Assembly: GCF_001654965.1 (NCBI RefSeq)
Contig: NZ_LXEV01000027.1
Location: 23,240 to 87,239, forward strand
Direction of reading: 5' to 3'
Length of the DNA stretch: 64,000 bases
Origin: Proteus hauseri ATCC 700826
Lineage (GTDB): Bacteria > Pseudomonadota > Gammaproteobacteria > Enterobacterales > Enterobacteriaceae
In this document: piece by piece, positions 54,030 to 64,000 of the stretch
Position numbering within the stretch: position 1 is the first letter of the stretch
Layout: each line of letters begins with the position of its first letter
Notes under the pieces: model-generated
What the model saw: only the letters and a program-made list of their open reading frames with translations
What the model was told of the DNA's origin: nothing
Database searches by the model: none
Program-made: the position numbers and the translations under genes

Positions 54030-55082
54030 TCAGATGCGCAATGATTGCGTACTACTGATTTTCATCAATACCGCTTTGCTCATTGCATTGATACTTTTCA
54101 CCTCATCAACTGCGCCCAGTTCAACCGCAGCTCGAGGCATGCCAAAGACGACGCAACTCGCTTCATCTTGTGCAAAGGTGTAGCTACCTGCACGACGCAT
54201 TTCTAATAAGCCTGCGGCGCCATCATTTCCCATCCCTGTTAAAATAACGCCTATCGCATTACGCCCTGCATATTTCGCAACCGATCTAAACAGCACATCA
54301 ACTGAAGGACGGTGGCGATTCACCGCGGGGTCTTTATTAATATGGATCTGGTAATTAGCACCATTACGACGAAGTTCCATATGGAAATCACCTGGTGCAA
54401 TATAGGCGTGACCAGGTAATACGCGCTCGCCATCTTCTGCTTCTTTTACACTTATCTGGCATAAACGATTAAGGCGTTCTGCAAATGAGTGTGTAAACCC
54501 TGCGGGCATATGTTGGGTAATTAATACCGCAGGGCTCGTAATAGGTAATGGCTCTAAAAAGTTACGAATTGCCTCTGTTCCACCTGTTGAAGCACCCACT
54601 GCAATCAACTTTTCACTTGATATCATTGGAGTAAATGATATCGCCTTAGAAGGCGGGGCTTTTACTTCACGGCGACTAAGTCTAGCCTGAGCGGCTGCAC
54701 GAATTTTTTCTGCGATTAATTCACTATAAGCCAGCATACCTTCACGCAGACCCAATTGTGGTTTAGTCACAAAATCAACTGCACCCAGCTCTAATGCTTT
54801 TAGCGTCACCTCTGAACCTTTTGCAGTTAATGATGAAACCATCACTACAGGCATTGGCCTTAACCGCATCAGTTTTTCCAAGAAATCAATACCATCCATT
54901 CGTGGCATTTCAACGTCTAACGTTAATACCTGAGGGTTGTACTTTTTTATCAAGTCACGTGCAACAATCGGATCTGGAGCACAGTCAACGACCTCCATAT
55001 CACTGTGACTATTGATTATTTCTCGCATGATTTGACGCATTAACGCCGAATCATCAACACAGAGTACCGTTATTTTATTCAT
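54030..55082 (-). CDS. cheB: Chemotaxis methylesterase CheB
   Basis: This 350-residue protein has a receiver domain with Asp56 ([11 protein letters not shown]) and a C-terminal methylesterase domain with Ser165 (GASTGG), His191 (QHMPAGFT) and Asp287 (GMGNDGAAG). It demethylates and deamidates receptor glutamates for adaptation. The start overlaps the cheR stop by 8 bases. Confidence 0.97.
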   Translation of the reverse strand: MNKITVLCVDDSALMRQIMREIINSHSDMEVVDCAPDPIVARDLIKKYNPQVLTLDVEMPRMDGIDFLEKLMRLRPMPVVMVSSLTAKGSEVTLKALELGAVDFVTKPQLGLREGMLAYSELIAEKIRAAAQARLSRREVKAPPSKAISFTPMISSEKLIAVGASTGGTEAIRNFLEPLPITSPAVLITQHMPAGFTHSFAERLNRLCQISVKEAEDGERVLPGHAYIAPGDFHMELRRNGANYQIHINKDPAVNRHRPSVDVLFRSVAKYAGRNAIGVILTGMGNDGAAGLLEMRRAGSYTFAQDEASCVVFGMPRAAVELGAVDEVKSINAMSKAVLMKISSTQSLRI

Positions 55083-55965
55083 AACCTCTCCTTGCTGGTG
55101 TCAGCCCGTAAACGGTATGCCCATGCAAGTAGAATTCCTTGCTAAGCTGGCTTACATTTTCAGAATGCCCAACAAATAGCATTCCATCTGGCTTAAGTAA
55201 TGGAATAAAACGGCTAAGTAGGCTTTGTTGTGTTGCTTTATCGAAATAAATCATCACATTACGACAAAATATCGCATCAAAACCACCTTCTAAATTCCAT
55301 TGCCTTTCGAGTAGATTCAAATACTGAAAAGAGACCATCTCGCTGATTTGCTGTCTAATTTTCACGTATCCTTCAAAATCGCCGACACCTTTGAGAAAAT
55401 ATTTTTTTAAATATTCCTCATTTAATGTTTTAAGCTCTTCCTGTCGGTAAACACCTTTACGGGCTTTATCCAACACATTCGTATCGATATCGCTGGCAAT
55501 AATTTTTGTTTTATAGGGATTGTTTCCAAAAACATCGCGTAAAGTCATCGCTATTGAATAAGGCTCTTCTCCAGTAGATGCAGCTGCACACCATACTCGG
55601 TAGACTCCTCCTGCCCTTTTTCTGGCATGTTTTGCCAAAATAGGAAAATGATGCGCTTCCCTGAAAAATGCAGTGAGATTAGTCGTTAATGCATTAATAA
55701 ACTCTTGCCATTCAGGGTTGCGTACATCACTTTTAAGAAACGCAAGATAGTCACCAAAGTTATTCATCCGTAATTCACGTAACCTCCTAGTGAGACGGTT
55801 ATAGACCATCTCCCTTTTGTTGTTAGTCAGCACAATGCCTGCCTTTTGATAAATCAATTGGCATATGGATTGAAACTGATCATCGGACAACATGAACCGT
55901 TGGGCAAATATGTCTAACGGTTGAGCAGCGATATCTGATAAGACTTCAGTAACATTACGTTTCAT
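55075..55965 (-). CDS. cheR: Chemotaxis receptor methyltransferase CheR
   Basis: The 296 residues comprise an N-terminal helical domain, a Rossmann-type SAM-binding domain ([17 protein letters not shown]) and the conserved [11 protein letters not shown], with a beta subdomain that docks on receptor C-terminal pentapeptides. It methylates receptor glutamates with S-adenosylmethionine. It follows the second receptor gene by 6 bases. Confidence 0.97.
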   Translation of the reverse strand: MKRNVTEVLSDIAAQPLDIFAQRFMLSDDQFQSICQLIYQKAGIVLTNNKREMVYNRLTRRLRELRMNNFGDYLAFLKSDVRNPEWQEFINALTTNLTAFFREAHHFPILAKHARKRAGGVYRVWCAAASTGEEPYSIAMTLRDVFGNNPYKTKIIASDIDTNVLDKARKGVYRQEELKTLNEEYLKKYFLKGVGDFEGYVKIRQQISEMVSFQYLNLLERQWNLEGGFDAIFCRNVMIYFDKATQQSLLSRFIPLLKPDGMLFVGHSENVSQLSKEFYLHGHTVYGLTPARRGYE

Positions 55966-55971
55966 TATTTT

Positions 55972-57618
55972 TTAATGGGTCTTTTTAAAAAATGATTTTT
56001 TATCTGCTTTTTTCAACCCATTACCTTCTAGGGATTGAGAAGACTCGTTCTCATCCGTTTCAGGCAACTCGAATGCCGATACAGCATTAACAAGGTTATT
56101 AGCCTGATCTTCTAATGCTGCGGCAGCAGATGCTGATTGCTCCACCAGTGCAGCGTTTTGCTGTGTCACCTGATCCATCTGACTGACTGCATCAGCGACT
56201 TGGTGAATACCTCTGCTTTGTTCGTCAGAAGCGGAGGCGATTTCTGCCATTAACTCAGTGACTTTATTTACTGATGTGACGAGTTCCTCCATTGTTTGCC
56301 CTGCATTATTGACTAATTGAGAACCTTGAGAGACGCGTAAAACAGATTCATCAATCAATAACTTAATTTCTTTAGCAGCATCAGCACTACGCTGGGCAAG
56401 GTTACGAACTTCTCCTGCAACAACAGAGAATCCACGCCCTTGTTCCCCTGCACGAGCAGCTTCCACTGCCGCGTTAAGTGCCAATATATTGGTTTGGAAC
56501 GCAATACCATCAATCACACTGATAATAGCCCCTATCTTTTGAGAACTTTGTGTAATCGCATCCATCGTTTCAACAACACTGTGAGTGATTTCACCACCAC
56601 GTATCGCTGTTTCAGATGCAGACTCCGCAAGCTTACTCGCCTGCAAAGCGTTATCCGCATTCTGTTTAACTGTTGCTGTTAACTGCTCCATGCTAGCCGC
56701 AGTTTCTTCTAAAGAAGCAGCTTGTTGCTCGGTGCGAGAAGAGAGATCAGTATTTCCTCTAGAAATTTCCTGAATACCAGAATGCATCGCATGACTGTTG
56801 TCGCGTACAATACGAATAGAACCTGCAAGTTTGCCTCGCATATCCCGAAGCTTGCGAAACACATCACCAATTTCATCATCAGTAAAAACGAGGATTTCAC
56901 GATTTAATTTGCCGGTAGCAACATCATTGAAGTAATGGCTTAAACTTGCGAAAGGCTTAATGATATTAAAACTTAGCCAGCGATGAGCAGCAATTGACAC
57001 GACAATAACCATCGCTATTGCACCGATAAACATCAAAATAGCAATAGAATAAGATTGATGTCCTTGTTCAATAGAGTCAGTGATTTCATTTTGTACATAA
57101 TTCATATAGGTATTAAATGAATTTTCCATTGCTGTTTGATAACGTTCTGTCGGTTGATCTAAATATCCTTGGAAGTCACCACTTTTGAGCATTCGGTGTA
57201 AATCTTTTAATGCGCTATATAACGCTTGATAATCACTTTTTACAGAATCAACTATCTCTTTCTCTTCTTCAGGTATCGCCTCTTTATTAATATCAGCGAG
57301 GAAAGTTTGAAAATGAGTATTCGCCGTTTCCAAGCGTGAAAGTGCTATTGATTCAATAGATTGAATATAATCCGTTGACTGTTCAGTTTTCATTGCGATA
57401 GCAACACGATTAATCGCATTGCGGGTCTGTATCAAAGATGCCCAACTTAATCCTAATTCATCTCGCTTGGAAGTATCTAAATCTATTCTGGTGATCTGAT
57501 TGTTATTCAAATGCACTATTCCCAGTGAGACACCACTAGAAATCACCTGCATAACGCAAAACATCATCAGTAATATATATAGACTGGTGGATATCTTTAA
57601 TTTGCGAAACCTAAACAT
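55972..57618 (-). CDS. Methyl-accepting chemotaxis protein without C-terminal pentapeptide
   Basis: The protein has 548 residues from ATG 57618 (GAGGTG upstream; 12 further codons excluded). Two membrane spans (about 10-30 and 187-208) flank a four-helix periplasmic ligand domain. HAMP follows (about 208-262), then a methylation helix and the tip [20 protein letters not shown]. The C-terminus ends KSFFKKTH and lacks the NWETF-type CheR tether. It therefore resembles the minor receptors (Tap/Trg type) that depend on a tethered partner for methylation. Ligand unknown. It may descend from a duplication shared with its neighbour. Confidence 0.93.
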   Translation of the reverse strand: MFRFRKLKISTSLYILLMMFCVMQVISSGVSLGIVHLNNNQITRIDLDTSKRDELGLSWASLIQTRNAINRVAIAMKTEQSTDYIQSIESIALSRLETANTHFQTFLADINKEAIPEEEKEIVDSVKSDYQALYSALKDLHRMLKSGDFQGYLDQPTERYQTAMENSFNTYMNYVQNEITDSIEQGHQSYSIAILMFIGAIAMVIVVSIAAHRWLSFNIIKPFASLSHYFNDVATGKLNREILVFTDDEIGDVFRKLRDMRGKLAGSIRIVRDNSHAMHSGIQEISRGNTDLSSRTEQQAASLEETAASMEQLTATVKQNADNALQASKLAESASETAIRGGEITHSVVETMDAITQSSQKIGAIISVIDGIAFQTNILALNAAVEAARAGEQGRGFSVVAGEVRNLAQRSADAAKEIKLLIDESVLRVSQGSQLVNNAGQTMEELVTSVNKVTELMAEIASASDEQSRGIHQVADAVSQMDQVTQQNAALVEQSASAAAALEDQANNLVNAVSAFELPETDENESSQSLEGNGLKKADKKSFFKKTH

Positions 57619-57677
57619 GCCTTCACCTCGTTTAAAGCGGTGGTAAATTGCCACCGCTTGTCAGCCACTTGTTGTTG

Positions 57678-59396
57678 TTAGAAAGTTTCCCAGTTAGCGG
57701 GATCTTCAACACTGCTGCTCTTTTTCTTTTCTGAGGTTCCTGGTTTTATAAGTGGAGCAGCGGCTTTAACTACAGGGGTTGCATCCAATTCCTTTTTTTC
57801 TTGCAATACGACTTCTTCCTGACTTTGTTGACCCGGTAATTTGAAGATTGAAACTAAGCGGGTTAATGCAACTGCTTGATCTTCAAGACCAGCAGCAGCG
57901 GCTGCAGATTGTTCTACTAAAGAGGCGTTTTGCTGAGTGACACGATCCATTTCTGATACAGCAAGACCAACTTGTGATATTCCTCGACTTTGCTCATCCG
58001 ATGCTGAGGCAATTTCCCCCATAATATCGGTTACACGAGTCACTGAATCCACAATGCGTGTCATGGTTTCTCCCGCACTTTCTACTAGCACAGAGCCAGT
58101 TTCTGTACGACTAACAGAGTCTTCAATCAGTGTTTTTATTTCTTTAGCAGCTTCTGCACTTCTCTGTGCAAGATTACGAACTTCGCCGGCAACTACCGCA
58201 AATCCGCGACCATGCTCACCAGCTCTTGCAGCTTCAACAGCCGCATTCAACGCCAAAATATTGGTCTGGAATGCGATGCCATCAATCACTGCTGTGATAT
58301 CGGTGATTTTTTGAGAACTTCCGGCTATGTCGTGCATTGTTTGCACCACATTAGCAACAACTTTTCCGCCTTGGCGGGCGATATCTGAAGCATCATTCGC
58401 AAGGTTACTTGCTTGACGAGCGTTATCTGCGTTTTGTTTAACCGTCGCAGTTAACTGTTCCATACTTGCCGCAGTTTCTTCTAGTGATGCCACCTGCTCT
58501 TCAGTACGTGCAGATAAATCATTATTCCCAGCAGCAATTTCGCTAGTGCTGTTATAAATATTTTCTGTACTCTGATAAACACCGCGAACGGTATGGATGA
58601 GCTCTTGTTGCATGTGTTTCAATCCGCTGGCTAACATGCTCATCTCGTTACGCCCTTTCACTTCAATATTTGGACGTAAATCACCTTCTGAGAAGGTTTT
58701 AATACTTAATAAAAGTGCATTTAATGGTCTAATCAATGCATTACGCAGCGCAAACCAGCATAGAATTAATGCAGTAATGACGATAACGGCTAATGCAACC
58801 ATAGTCGCGACTGTACGTTGATGAGAAGCTTCTAATGCCAGGTTTAACTCTTCATTAAATTTCTCATTACGCATTACATAAGAGAGGTATTCTTTATAGA
58901 ATCCATCTTGATAAGTCGTAGTGGGTTGTTCAAAAAAATCCTTCAAGTTTTTATCTTGAAGGAGAATTTCCAGCTGATTTAATGCTGAGAAATATTCAAT
59001 AAAGCGCCCCTTTAAGGCACGAACATCATCTTCTGAATGAACGGCAAAAGCCGTAATGTTCTTTTCAAATTCTTTGAATTTCTCATCGGCACGCGCCATA
59101 TTTTTACGTGCAAGACCGGTGAGATAATCGGTTGATAATGATTCGTCAACTTTCATCTCTCTATCTTGTAATAGATAGCTAATCGCGGCACGATTAATAT
59201 TATTACGCGCTTGTAGTAAGTTAGCCCAGGTTTCATCCAAGCGCTCACGTTGCTCTTGTATCGTTAGTGTTTTATCAAGGTCACTTCTTGTTTCTACAAT
59301 ATTTGAGTAGAAAACACCCCCGGATATAAATTGCAAAACACCAAACAACAGAAGAATGGATAATAATCCAGTCACTATTTTCATTCGGCTAAACAT
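57678..59396 (-). CDS. Methyl-accepting chemotaxis protein with NWETF tether
   Basis: The protein has 572 residues from ATG 59396; the longer frame to 59468 can be excluded because a sigma-28 promoter lies inside it. Two membrane spans, a four-helix periplasmic domain, HAMP and a full signalling domain (tip [20 protein letters not shown]) are present. It ends ANWETF, the NWETF pentapeptide that binds CheR and CheB, as in Tsr and Tar, so this is a major receptor. Ligand not predictable; the position corresponds to Tsr/Tar-type receptors of enterics. Confidence 0.95.
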   Translation of the reverse strand: MFSRMKIVTGLLSILLLFGVLQFISGGVFYSNIVETRSDLDKTLTIQEQRERLDETWANLLQARNNINRAAISYLLQDREMKVDESLSTDYLTGLARKNMARADEKFKEFEKNITAFAVHSEDDVRALKGRFIEYFSALNQLEILLQDKNLKDFFEQPTTTYQDGFYKEYLSYVMRNEKFNEELNLALEASHQRTVATMVALAVIVITALILCWFALRNALIRPLNALLLSIKTFSEGDLRPNIEVKGRNEMSMLASGLKHMQQELIHTVRGVYQSTENIYNSTSEIAAGNNDLSARTEEQVASLEETAASMEQLTATVKQNADNARQASNLANDASDIARQGGKVVANVVQTMHDIAGSSQKITDITAVIDGIAFQTNILALNAAVEAARAGEHGRGFAVVAGEVRNLAQRSAEAAKEIKTLIEDSVSRTETGSVLVESAGETMTRIVDSVTRVTDIMGEIASASDEQSRGISQVGLAVSEMDRVTQQNASLVEQSAAAAAGLEDQAVALTRLVSIFKLPGQQSQEEVVLQEKKELDATPVVKAAAPLIKPGTSEKKKSSSVEDPANWETF

Positions 59397-59430
59397 AGTT
59401 TCCCTTTTTATAATAAATGGTATGAGCAAG

Positions 59431-59457
59431 TTATCGGCAGACTTAAGAGAAACTTTA
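59431..59457 (-). promoter_or_regulatory. Sigma-28 promoter of the receptor-cheRBYZ operon
   Basis: On the minus strand TAAA (complement of 59454-59457), 15 bases, GCCGATAA (complement of 59431-59438): a perfect FliA site 34 bases before the receptor ATG. Confidence 0.93.
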
Positions 59458-59468
59458 TAGGTTTTCAT

Positions 59469-59735
59469 TCGCCTTAATGCCGTTTTTACTCTATTAGTAA
59501 ATGGTGTTAATATTGTTCAATATTAAAATGATTAGCATAAAAAACTTTATAGTTATATTTGTAAAAATAATAATACTACAGGTAATTAATTGGCATTCTT
59601 AATTTAATAAACCAAAGAAACAAAACTTAAATGAAATTAAAAATTTATTTTTTAATCCCTAATTTCGCTTAAGTTTAAATTAAGTGAAATTTTTATTTCT
59701 ATTTAATGAAAAAATATAAAATATAAAAATAGCTA
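59469..59735. other. AT-rich spacer between cheW and the first receptor gene
   Basis: About 270 bases with no coding frame. In E. coli the tar gene follows cheW directly; here a terminator and a separate FliA promoter split the chemotaxis genes into two transcripts. Confidence 0.5.
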
Positions 59736-59755
59736 TTCCGGTAAAACTACCGGAA
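59736..59755 (-). terminator. mot-cheAW terminator
   Basis: TTCCGGTA and TACCGGAA form a perfect 8-base stem with loop AAAC, 36 bases after the cheW stop; a T-rich tract follows on the minus strand. Confidence 0.82.
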
Positions 59756-59791
59756 CAGTATTAGAATAAATATATTTTTAAAAAATAAAAT

Positions 59792-60292
59792 TTATTTAGC
59801 TTGGATTGTTGCGCTATCAACTAATTCCATTTCTTCGCTATTGAGTAATTTTTCAATATCAACCAGGATCAGCATTCTTTCATCTAAAGTACCAAGTCCT
59901 GTTAAATATTCGGTTGACATTGTGACGGCAAACTCTGGCGCAGGGCAGATTTGCTCTGGTTTTAGCGTAAGAACATCAGAAACGCCATCCACAACAATGC
60001 CCACAACACGGTTTAATAAGTTAACCACAATAACAACAGTATTGTCATTATAAGTCACATTTTCTTGTGAAAATTTAATACGTAGATCAACTATCGGAAC
60101 AATTACACCCCGTAAGTTAGTTACCCCTTTAATAAAGCTTGGAGCATTAGCAATACGAGTAACTTGGTCATATCCACGAATTTCTTGTACTTTTAAAATA
60201 TCAATTCCGTATTCTTCATCGCCCAGCGTAAAAATTAGAAATCCTTGTCCAACAGTTTCACCGGATAATTTCTCGAAATGTTCCGAAGCCAT
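59792..60292 (-). CDS. cheW: Chemotaxis coupling protein CheW
   Basis: The 166-residue SH3-like protein has the CheW pattern: [20 protein letters not shown], then [20 protein letters not shown] and [17 protein letters not shown]. It links receptors to CheA in the polar arrays. It follows cheA by 21 bases and is last of the motABcheAW unit. Confidence 0.98.
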   Translation of the reverse strand: MASEHFEKLSGETVGQGFLIFTLGDEEYGIDILKVQEIRGYDQVTRIANAPSFIKGVTNLRGVIVPIVDLRIKFSQENVTYNDNTVVIVVNLLNRVVGIVVDGVSDVLTLKPEQICPAPEFAVTMSTEYLTGLGTLDERMLILVDIEKLLNSEEMELVDSATIQAK

Positions 60293-60313
60293 AATCTTAT
60301 TTTATCCTCACTA

Positions 60314-62494
60314 TTAAATAACTGCACTTGCAGTTGTATTCTTTTTCTTTTTTGTCATTTGTGTATGACTTAAACGTTGTAATTCTGGCACATCAAGAAT
60401 TAAAGCAACACTGCCATCACCCATTATTGTTGCCGCAGAAATACCCGGAACTTTTCGGTAATTACTTTCTATATTTTTAACCACAACCTGATGCTGACCA
60501 ACTAATTTATCAACTAATAATGCATAGCGACGTCCTGCGCTTTGTACTATTACGGCAATAGCTTGCGTAATATCAGTTTGAGCACCTTCAATATTAAAAG
60601 TACGATGCAGTTCAATAAGCGGTAAGTATTCACCCCTTACTTGCAATAATTTTTCATCACCCGCAAGTGGATAAATATCATCCTCTTCAGGTTGTAACGA
60701 GCTGACAACAGTGCCTAGTGGTAAAATAAAGACTTCATCCTGAACTTTTACCGACATTCCATCTAAAATGGCTAACGTTAGCGGAAGTAAAATACGAATA
60801 CGCGTCCCTTTGCCAACTTCAAAACTAATTTGAATTTGACCACCCATTTCTTGGATATTTCGTTTTACAACGTCCATACCCACACCACGACCAGACACAT
60901 CAGTAACGACTTCGGCCGTAGAGAAACCAGGTGCAAAAATCAGCATTGCGACGTCTTCATTACTCATATTCTCGGAAACAGAAAGTCCTGAAGACATCGC
61001 TTTTTTCAAAATACGTTCGCGATTTAACCCAGCACCATCATCAGTCACTTCAATACAAATATTGCCGCCTTGATGTTCTGCTGACAGAGTTAACTGCCCC
61101 GCTTCAGGTTTACCGGCTGCAATACGATCTGCTGGCATTTCAATACCATGATCTAAACTATTGCGCACCAAGTGAGTCAGTGGATCAATAATTTTTTCAA
61201 TCAAACTTTTATCGAGTTCAGTTGAGCTACCAATCATATTTAGCTCAACTTTTTTATTCATTTTACCCGCTACATCGCGTACAACTCGGGGGAAACGGCT
61301 AAAAACATATTCCATCGGCATCATACGAATCGACATAACCGATTCTTGTAAATCTCTAGAATTACGCTGTAATTGAGCAATACAACTTAGTAGATCGCTG
61401 TAAATAGATGGCTCAAGCGTATCACTATGTTGCGCCAACATAGATTGCGTAATAACCAACTCACCGACTAAGTTGATTAACTGATCAACTTTTTCTACCG
61501 CAACACGAATACTGGTCGATTCTGTTTTCGGTGTTGCAGCAGCTGTCGGCCTTCTTGCGGGAGCAGATGGCGTAGCCGCAGGTGCTGGGCTAGTAGACTC
61601 TTTTATTTCAGGTGTTGGAGATTGCGCAACCTCTGCTAAATCAGCACTTTTTTCTTTTACACTATCCGCAACAGCAATTTCATTAGCTTCTTCTTTAACT
61701 TCAGAAGCTTCTTGATGATTATTGCCCGTGTTCTCTTGCGATGCTGATTTACCAAATGAGATCTGTTCTGGCTCAATGACGAAACAAAGAACAGCGCTAA
61801 TATCTTCTTCTGTTGCTGTTGTTTTTAATATTGCTTCAAGGCCATGATGCTGTTTTTCAGCTTGGCTGACTTCACCAAGATGTTTTAATTCATCTAGCAT
61901 TAAATCAATATCTGTCTCTTTAAGGTCAGATAAAATAATGTGGTGGTAGAAGTGACCATCCGCTGCGCGTTGAGACTTGGTCTCAACTTCTTCAGTTTGC
62001 ACATTATCAACTTCTGATGATTGATCAGAACTATTAAGAGGTGGGGCATCTACGGCTGAAGATGTTGCCTCAGCGACCATTTCGACTGTCGGTGCTGATT
62101 GTTCATCTTTTACATCGAGAGCCAACTGACGCAACTTCTCACAAATATAGTTAAATGTTTCCTCATCCGGTTCTTGTGAGTTTTTATGTGCATCCAATTG
62201 CTGTTGCATAATATCTTTCGCTTCCAGAAACAGGTTAATAATGTCGTCGGTGAGCACCATCTCATGGCGTCTTGCACTGTCGAGCAAGTTTTCAAGCACA
62301 TGAGTGGTCTGCTGAAGTTTAACGAAGCCAAATGTTGCGGCCCCTCCTTTTATGGAGTGCGCACTACGGAAAATAGCATTCATCTGTTCTTGATCCGGGT
62401 TTTGCGGATCAAGTAATAGAAGATGCTGCTCCATATCAGCTAACAACTCATCTGCTTCATCAAAAAATGTTTGATAAAACTCAGTAATATCCAT
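60314..62494 (-). CDS. cheA: Chemotaxis histidine kinase CheA
   Basis: This 726-residue protein is about 70 longer than E. coli CheA. P1 HPt domain with phospho-acceptor His46 (AHSIKGG); P2 CheY/CheB-binding domain around 185-255; a Pro/Ala/Glu-rich linker (about 255-325) that accounts for the extra length; P3 dimerisation; P4 ATP-binding with the N box LVRNSLDHGIEMP and G1 box GRGVGMDVV; and the CheW-like P5 at the end. It passes phosphate to CheY and CheB in response to receptors. Confidence 0.97.
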   Translation of the reverse strand: MDITEFYQTFFDEADELLADMEQHLLLLDPQNPDQEQMNAIFRSAHSIKGGAATFGFVKLQQTTHVLENLLDSARRHEMVLTDDIINLFLEAKDIMQQQLDAHKNSQEPDEETFNYICEKLRQLALDVKDEQSAPTVEMVAEATSSAVDAPPLNSSDQSSEVDNVQTEEVETKSQRAADGHFYHHIILSDLKETDIDLMLDELKHLGEVSQAEKQHHGLEAILKTTATEEDISAVLCFVIEPEQISFGKSASQENTGNNHQEASEVKEEANEIAVADSVKEKSADLAEVAQSPTPEIKESTSPAPAATPSAPARRPTAAATPKTESTSIRVAVEKVDQLINLVGELVITQSMLAQHSDTLEPSIYSDLLSCIAQLQRNSRDLQESVMSIRMMPMEYVFSRFPRVVRDVAGKMNKKVELNMIGSSTELDKSLIEKIIDPLTHLVRNSLDHGIEMPADRIAAGKPEAGQLTLSAEHQGGNICIEVTDDGAGLNRERILKKAMSSGLSVSENMSNEDVAMLIFAPGFSTAEVVTDVSGRGVGMDVVKRNIQEMGGQIQISFEVGKGTRIRILLPLTLAILDGMSVKVQDEVFILPLGTVVSSLQPEEDDIYPLAGDEKLLQVRGEYLPLIELHRTFNIEGAQTDITQAIAVIVQSAGRRYALLVDKLVGQHQVVVKNIESNYRKVPGISAATIMGDGSVALILDVPELQRLSHTQMTKKKKNTTASAVI

Positions 62495-62528
62495 CGTTAC
62501 TCATTCACCTTTACGCGATTACTAACAA

Positions 62529-63575
62529 TTAAGAGCTTGCACCCTGTCTTGTCGTAATATTTGTCGATTGTGATGGCAAACTTTCCCCAGAAACTCCTGT
62601 TTCAACATTTTCCTTTTTTGATTCGGGAAGCTCAGATGCAGAAGACACAGACGGTTGTGTCTGTGTATTTCCTGCTTTTTCTTGTGGGGTTTCTTGCCCT
62701 GAAAGTAGAGGCTCAACTTCTGATGCCTCTTTTACTGTCGGTGCAACCCGCTCATTCTCATGTATAATTTTTTGTTCTGCCTGCTTAGTTAACACAAGGA
62801 TTGTGATCCGTCGGTTTGCAGGAGCAAAACCATCCTCTTTGACTAAATGAACAGTTGATGCCATTCCAACAACTCGTAAAATTTTCCACTCGTTTAGACC
62901 TGCACCAATAAGTTCTCGGCGAGAGGCATTTGCACGATCTGTCGATAATTCCCAGTTGCTATATTTCATTGCACCACTGGCATAAGGAAGATCATCGGTA
63001 TGACCTGATAGACTTATTTTATAAGGCGTATCATTAAGAATGGGTGCAATAGCAGTTAGAATATCCTTCATATAAGGCGCAACTATGGCACTGCCCACCC
63101 TAAACATTGGGCGGCTTTCTTTATCAATAATCTGAATACGTAATCCTTCATCCATCATATCGATCAGCAAATGTGGTTTAAGATCTTTTAAGCGAGGATC
63201 ATTTAAAATGACTTGCTCTAAATTATCTTTTAAACGACGAAACTGTTGTTTTTCATTGAGCTGTTTATCTTCCTGCCCTTTGGGCAAAATATCACCTTCA
63301 TTGTAGACAGGATCACGACCACCACCAGGAATAGGATTTGTTGCATCGCCACTAAAGCGCCCTTTTTCAATAGCGACTTTTAGTGGTGTACGAAAATATT
63401 CTGCTACACGCGTTAATTCTTGTGGGCTGGCGATAGAAAGCAGCCACATCACCAGAAAGAAAGCCATCATTGCAGTCATAAAGTCAGCATAAGCTATCTT
63501 CCATGAGCCGCCATGAGTGTTATGCTGTTTTCTCCCTCGCTTTTTAACCCTGATTATCTGTGAATTACTCTTCAT
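62529..63575 (-). CDS. motB: Flagellar stator protein MotB
   Basis: The 348-residue protein begins with a basic cytoplasmic tail and one membrane span containing the proton-carrying Asp31 (YADFMTAMMAFFLVMWL). A plug region and an OmpA-like peptidoglycan-binding domain follow (about 150-265: SLSGHTDDLPY, SNWELSTDRANASRRELIGA). The C-terminal ~70 residues are Ser/Glu/Gln-rich and longer than in E. coli (308 residues). It anchors the stator. Confidence 0.97.
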   Translation of the reverse strand: MKSNSQIIRVKKRGRKQHNTHGGSWKIAYADFMTAMMAFFLVMWLLSIASPQELTRVAEYFRTPLKVAIEKGRFSGDATNPIPGGGRDPVYNEGDILPKGQEDKQLNEKQQFRRLKDNLEQVILNDPRLKDLKPHLLIDMMDEGLRIQIIDKESRPMFRVGSAIVAPYMKDILTAIAPILNDTPYKISLSGHTDDLPYASGAMKYSNWELSTDRANASRRELIGAGLNEWKILRVVGMASTVHLVKEDGFAPANRRITILVLTKQAEQKIIHENERVAPTVKEASEVEPLLSGQETPQEKAGNTQTQPSVSSASELPESKKENVETGVSGESLPSQSTNITTRQGASS

Positions 63576-63577
63576 AG

Positions 63578-64000
63578 TTACTCTTCTTTCATTGCATCAG
63601 GATTTGCCTGCATCGGTGTCCGTACCTGACGTACATGTTCTTCCAATTCAATAAATGAAGGTCTGTCTGCCAGAAAGAGGGTTTTACGCCCAAACTCAAC
63701 TGCTATCTGCGGTGCATATCCATTCATGCTAGATAACAAGGTTGTTTTGATACACTCCATCATTTTCATTTGTTGACTAGAGCGTTGTCTGATCCGTGAT
63801 GCTAACGGAGAAATAAATCCGTAAGCTAATAAAATACCAAGAAAAGTACCCACCATCGCGTGACCAATTAGCGCACCCATTTCACCAGCAGGTCTATCTG
63901 CCGCACCTAACGCATTTACAACCCCCATTACCGCAGCAACAATACCAAATGCGGGTAATGAATCACCCATTGTTGATAAGCCAGAAGCAGGAACTTCACT
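63578..64000 (-). CDS. motA: Flagellar stator protein MotA, 5' part beyond the right edge
   Basis: The minus-strand frame is open to the right edge; 140 C-terminal residues are visible. ASGLSTMGDSLPAFGIVAAV, then MGVVNALGAADRPAGEMGAL and HAMVGTFLGILLAYGFISPL give the last two membrane spans with the Pro-rich loop typical of MotA, and the C-terminal cytoplasmic tail follows. MotA and MotB form the 5:2 proton-driven stator that turns the rotor by contact with FliG. The motB start is 2 bases after its stop. Confidence 0.96.
   Translation of the reverse strand, partial: SEVPASGLSTMGDSLPAFGIVAAVMGVVNALGAADRPAGEMGALIGHAMVGTFLGILLAYGFISPLASRIRQRSSQQMKMMECIKTTLLSSMNGYAPQIAVEFGRKTLFLADRPSFIELEEHVRQVRTPMQANPDAMKEE

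Noticed and set aside
55972..59396. Long near-identical stretches in the two receptor genes as a recent mobile repeat
   Set aside because: The similarity is confined to the conserved signalling domain, as expected for any two chemoreceptors.

Overview
The window looks like a chromosomal segment of a Proteus species (Morganellaceae, Enterobacterales). The evidence is AT-rich DNA, a Proteus-type flagellin, and a single contiguous flagellar and chemotaxis supercluster in the order known from Proteus mirabilis: fliC, fliDST, fliE, fliF-R, flgL-B, flgA, flgMN, flhAB, cheZYBR, two receptors, cheW, cheA, motBA. Genus is inferred from gene order and protein character, not from a database search. Species is not assigned.

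Region 1 (1 to about 9.7 kb) is the early half of a lambdoid prophage that runs off the left edge. A CI-type repressor (5442-6089, +) and a Cro-like repressor (5142-5336, -) diverge around operators of the form GTAAG-N4-CTTAC. The rightward operon (- strand) holds cro, a YmfL-like regulator, small ORFs, a replication protein with internal iterons (probable phage origin), an adenine methyltransferase, a winged-helix protein, a tiny membrane protein, RusA, a KilA-N protein and a DUF968 protein. The leftward operon (+) starts at an operator-embedded promoter. It carries a small ORF, two long tandem hairpins, a YfdP/YfdQ/YfdR-like module as in E. coli prophage CPS-53, an excisionase-like HTH gene and a tyrosine integrase broken by a -1 frameshift at an A7 run. 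The prophage end lies directly beside flagellin.

Region 2 (9.9-13.7 kb) has flagellin fliC (-) divergent from fliDST (+), each with a clear FliA (sigma-28) promoter.

Region 3 (13.7-21.3 kb) is an accessory island between fliT and fliE. It holds an ElaA acetyltransferase, a GhoS-family protein, a DUF2235/Tle-like serine hydrolase, two unknown small genes, a P450-like protein translationally coupled to an ABM-type monooxygenase, YdgC, an NTF2-like protein, and a two-gene unit ending in a HEPN protein with an intact RX6H motif.

Region 4 (21.3-33.0 kb) has fliE (-) and the long operon fliFGHIJK-LMNOPQR (+): MS ring, switch, export ATPase and export gate. Three unrecognised small genes follow (33.1-34.1 kb).

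Region 5 (34.3-46.2 kb) has flgLK, flgJIHGFEDCB (all -) and flgA, flgMN (+): rod, hook, rings, junction proteins, anti-sigma factor and chaperones.

Region 6 (46.2-49.1 kb) has two tandem, truncated TpsA (filamentous-haemagglutinin-like) genes, one interrupted by an in-frame TGA.

Region 7 (49.3-64 kb) has flhBA, then cheZYBR with two methyl-accepting receptors, then cheW, cheA, motB and a partial motA at the right edge. No tRNA, rRNA, CRISPR array or insertion sequence was seen.
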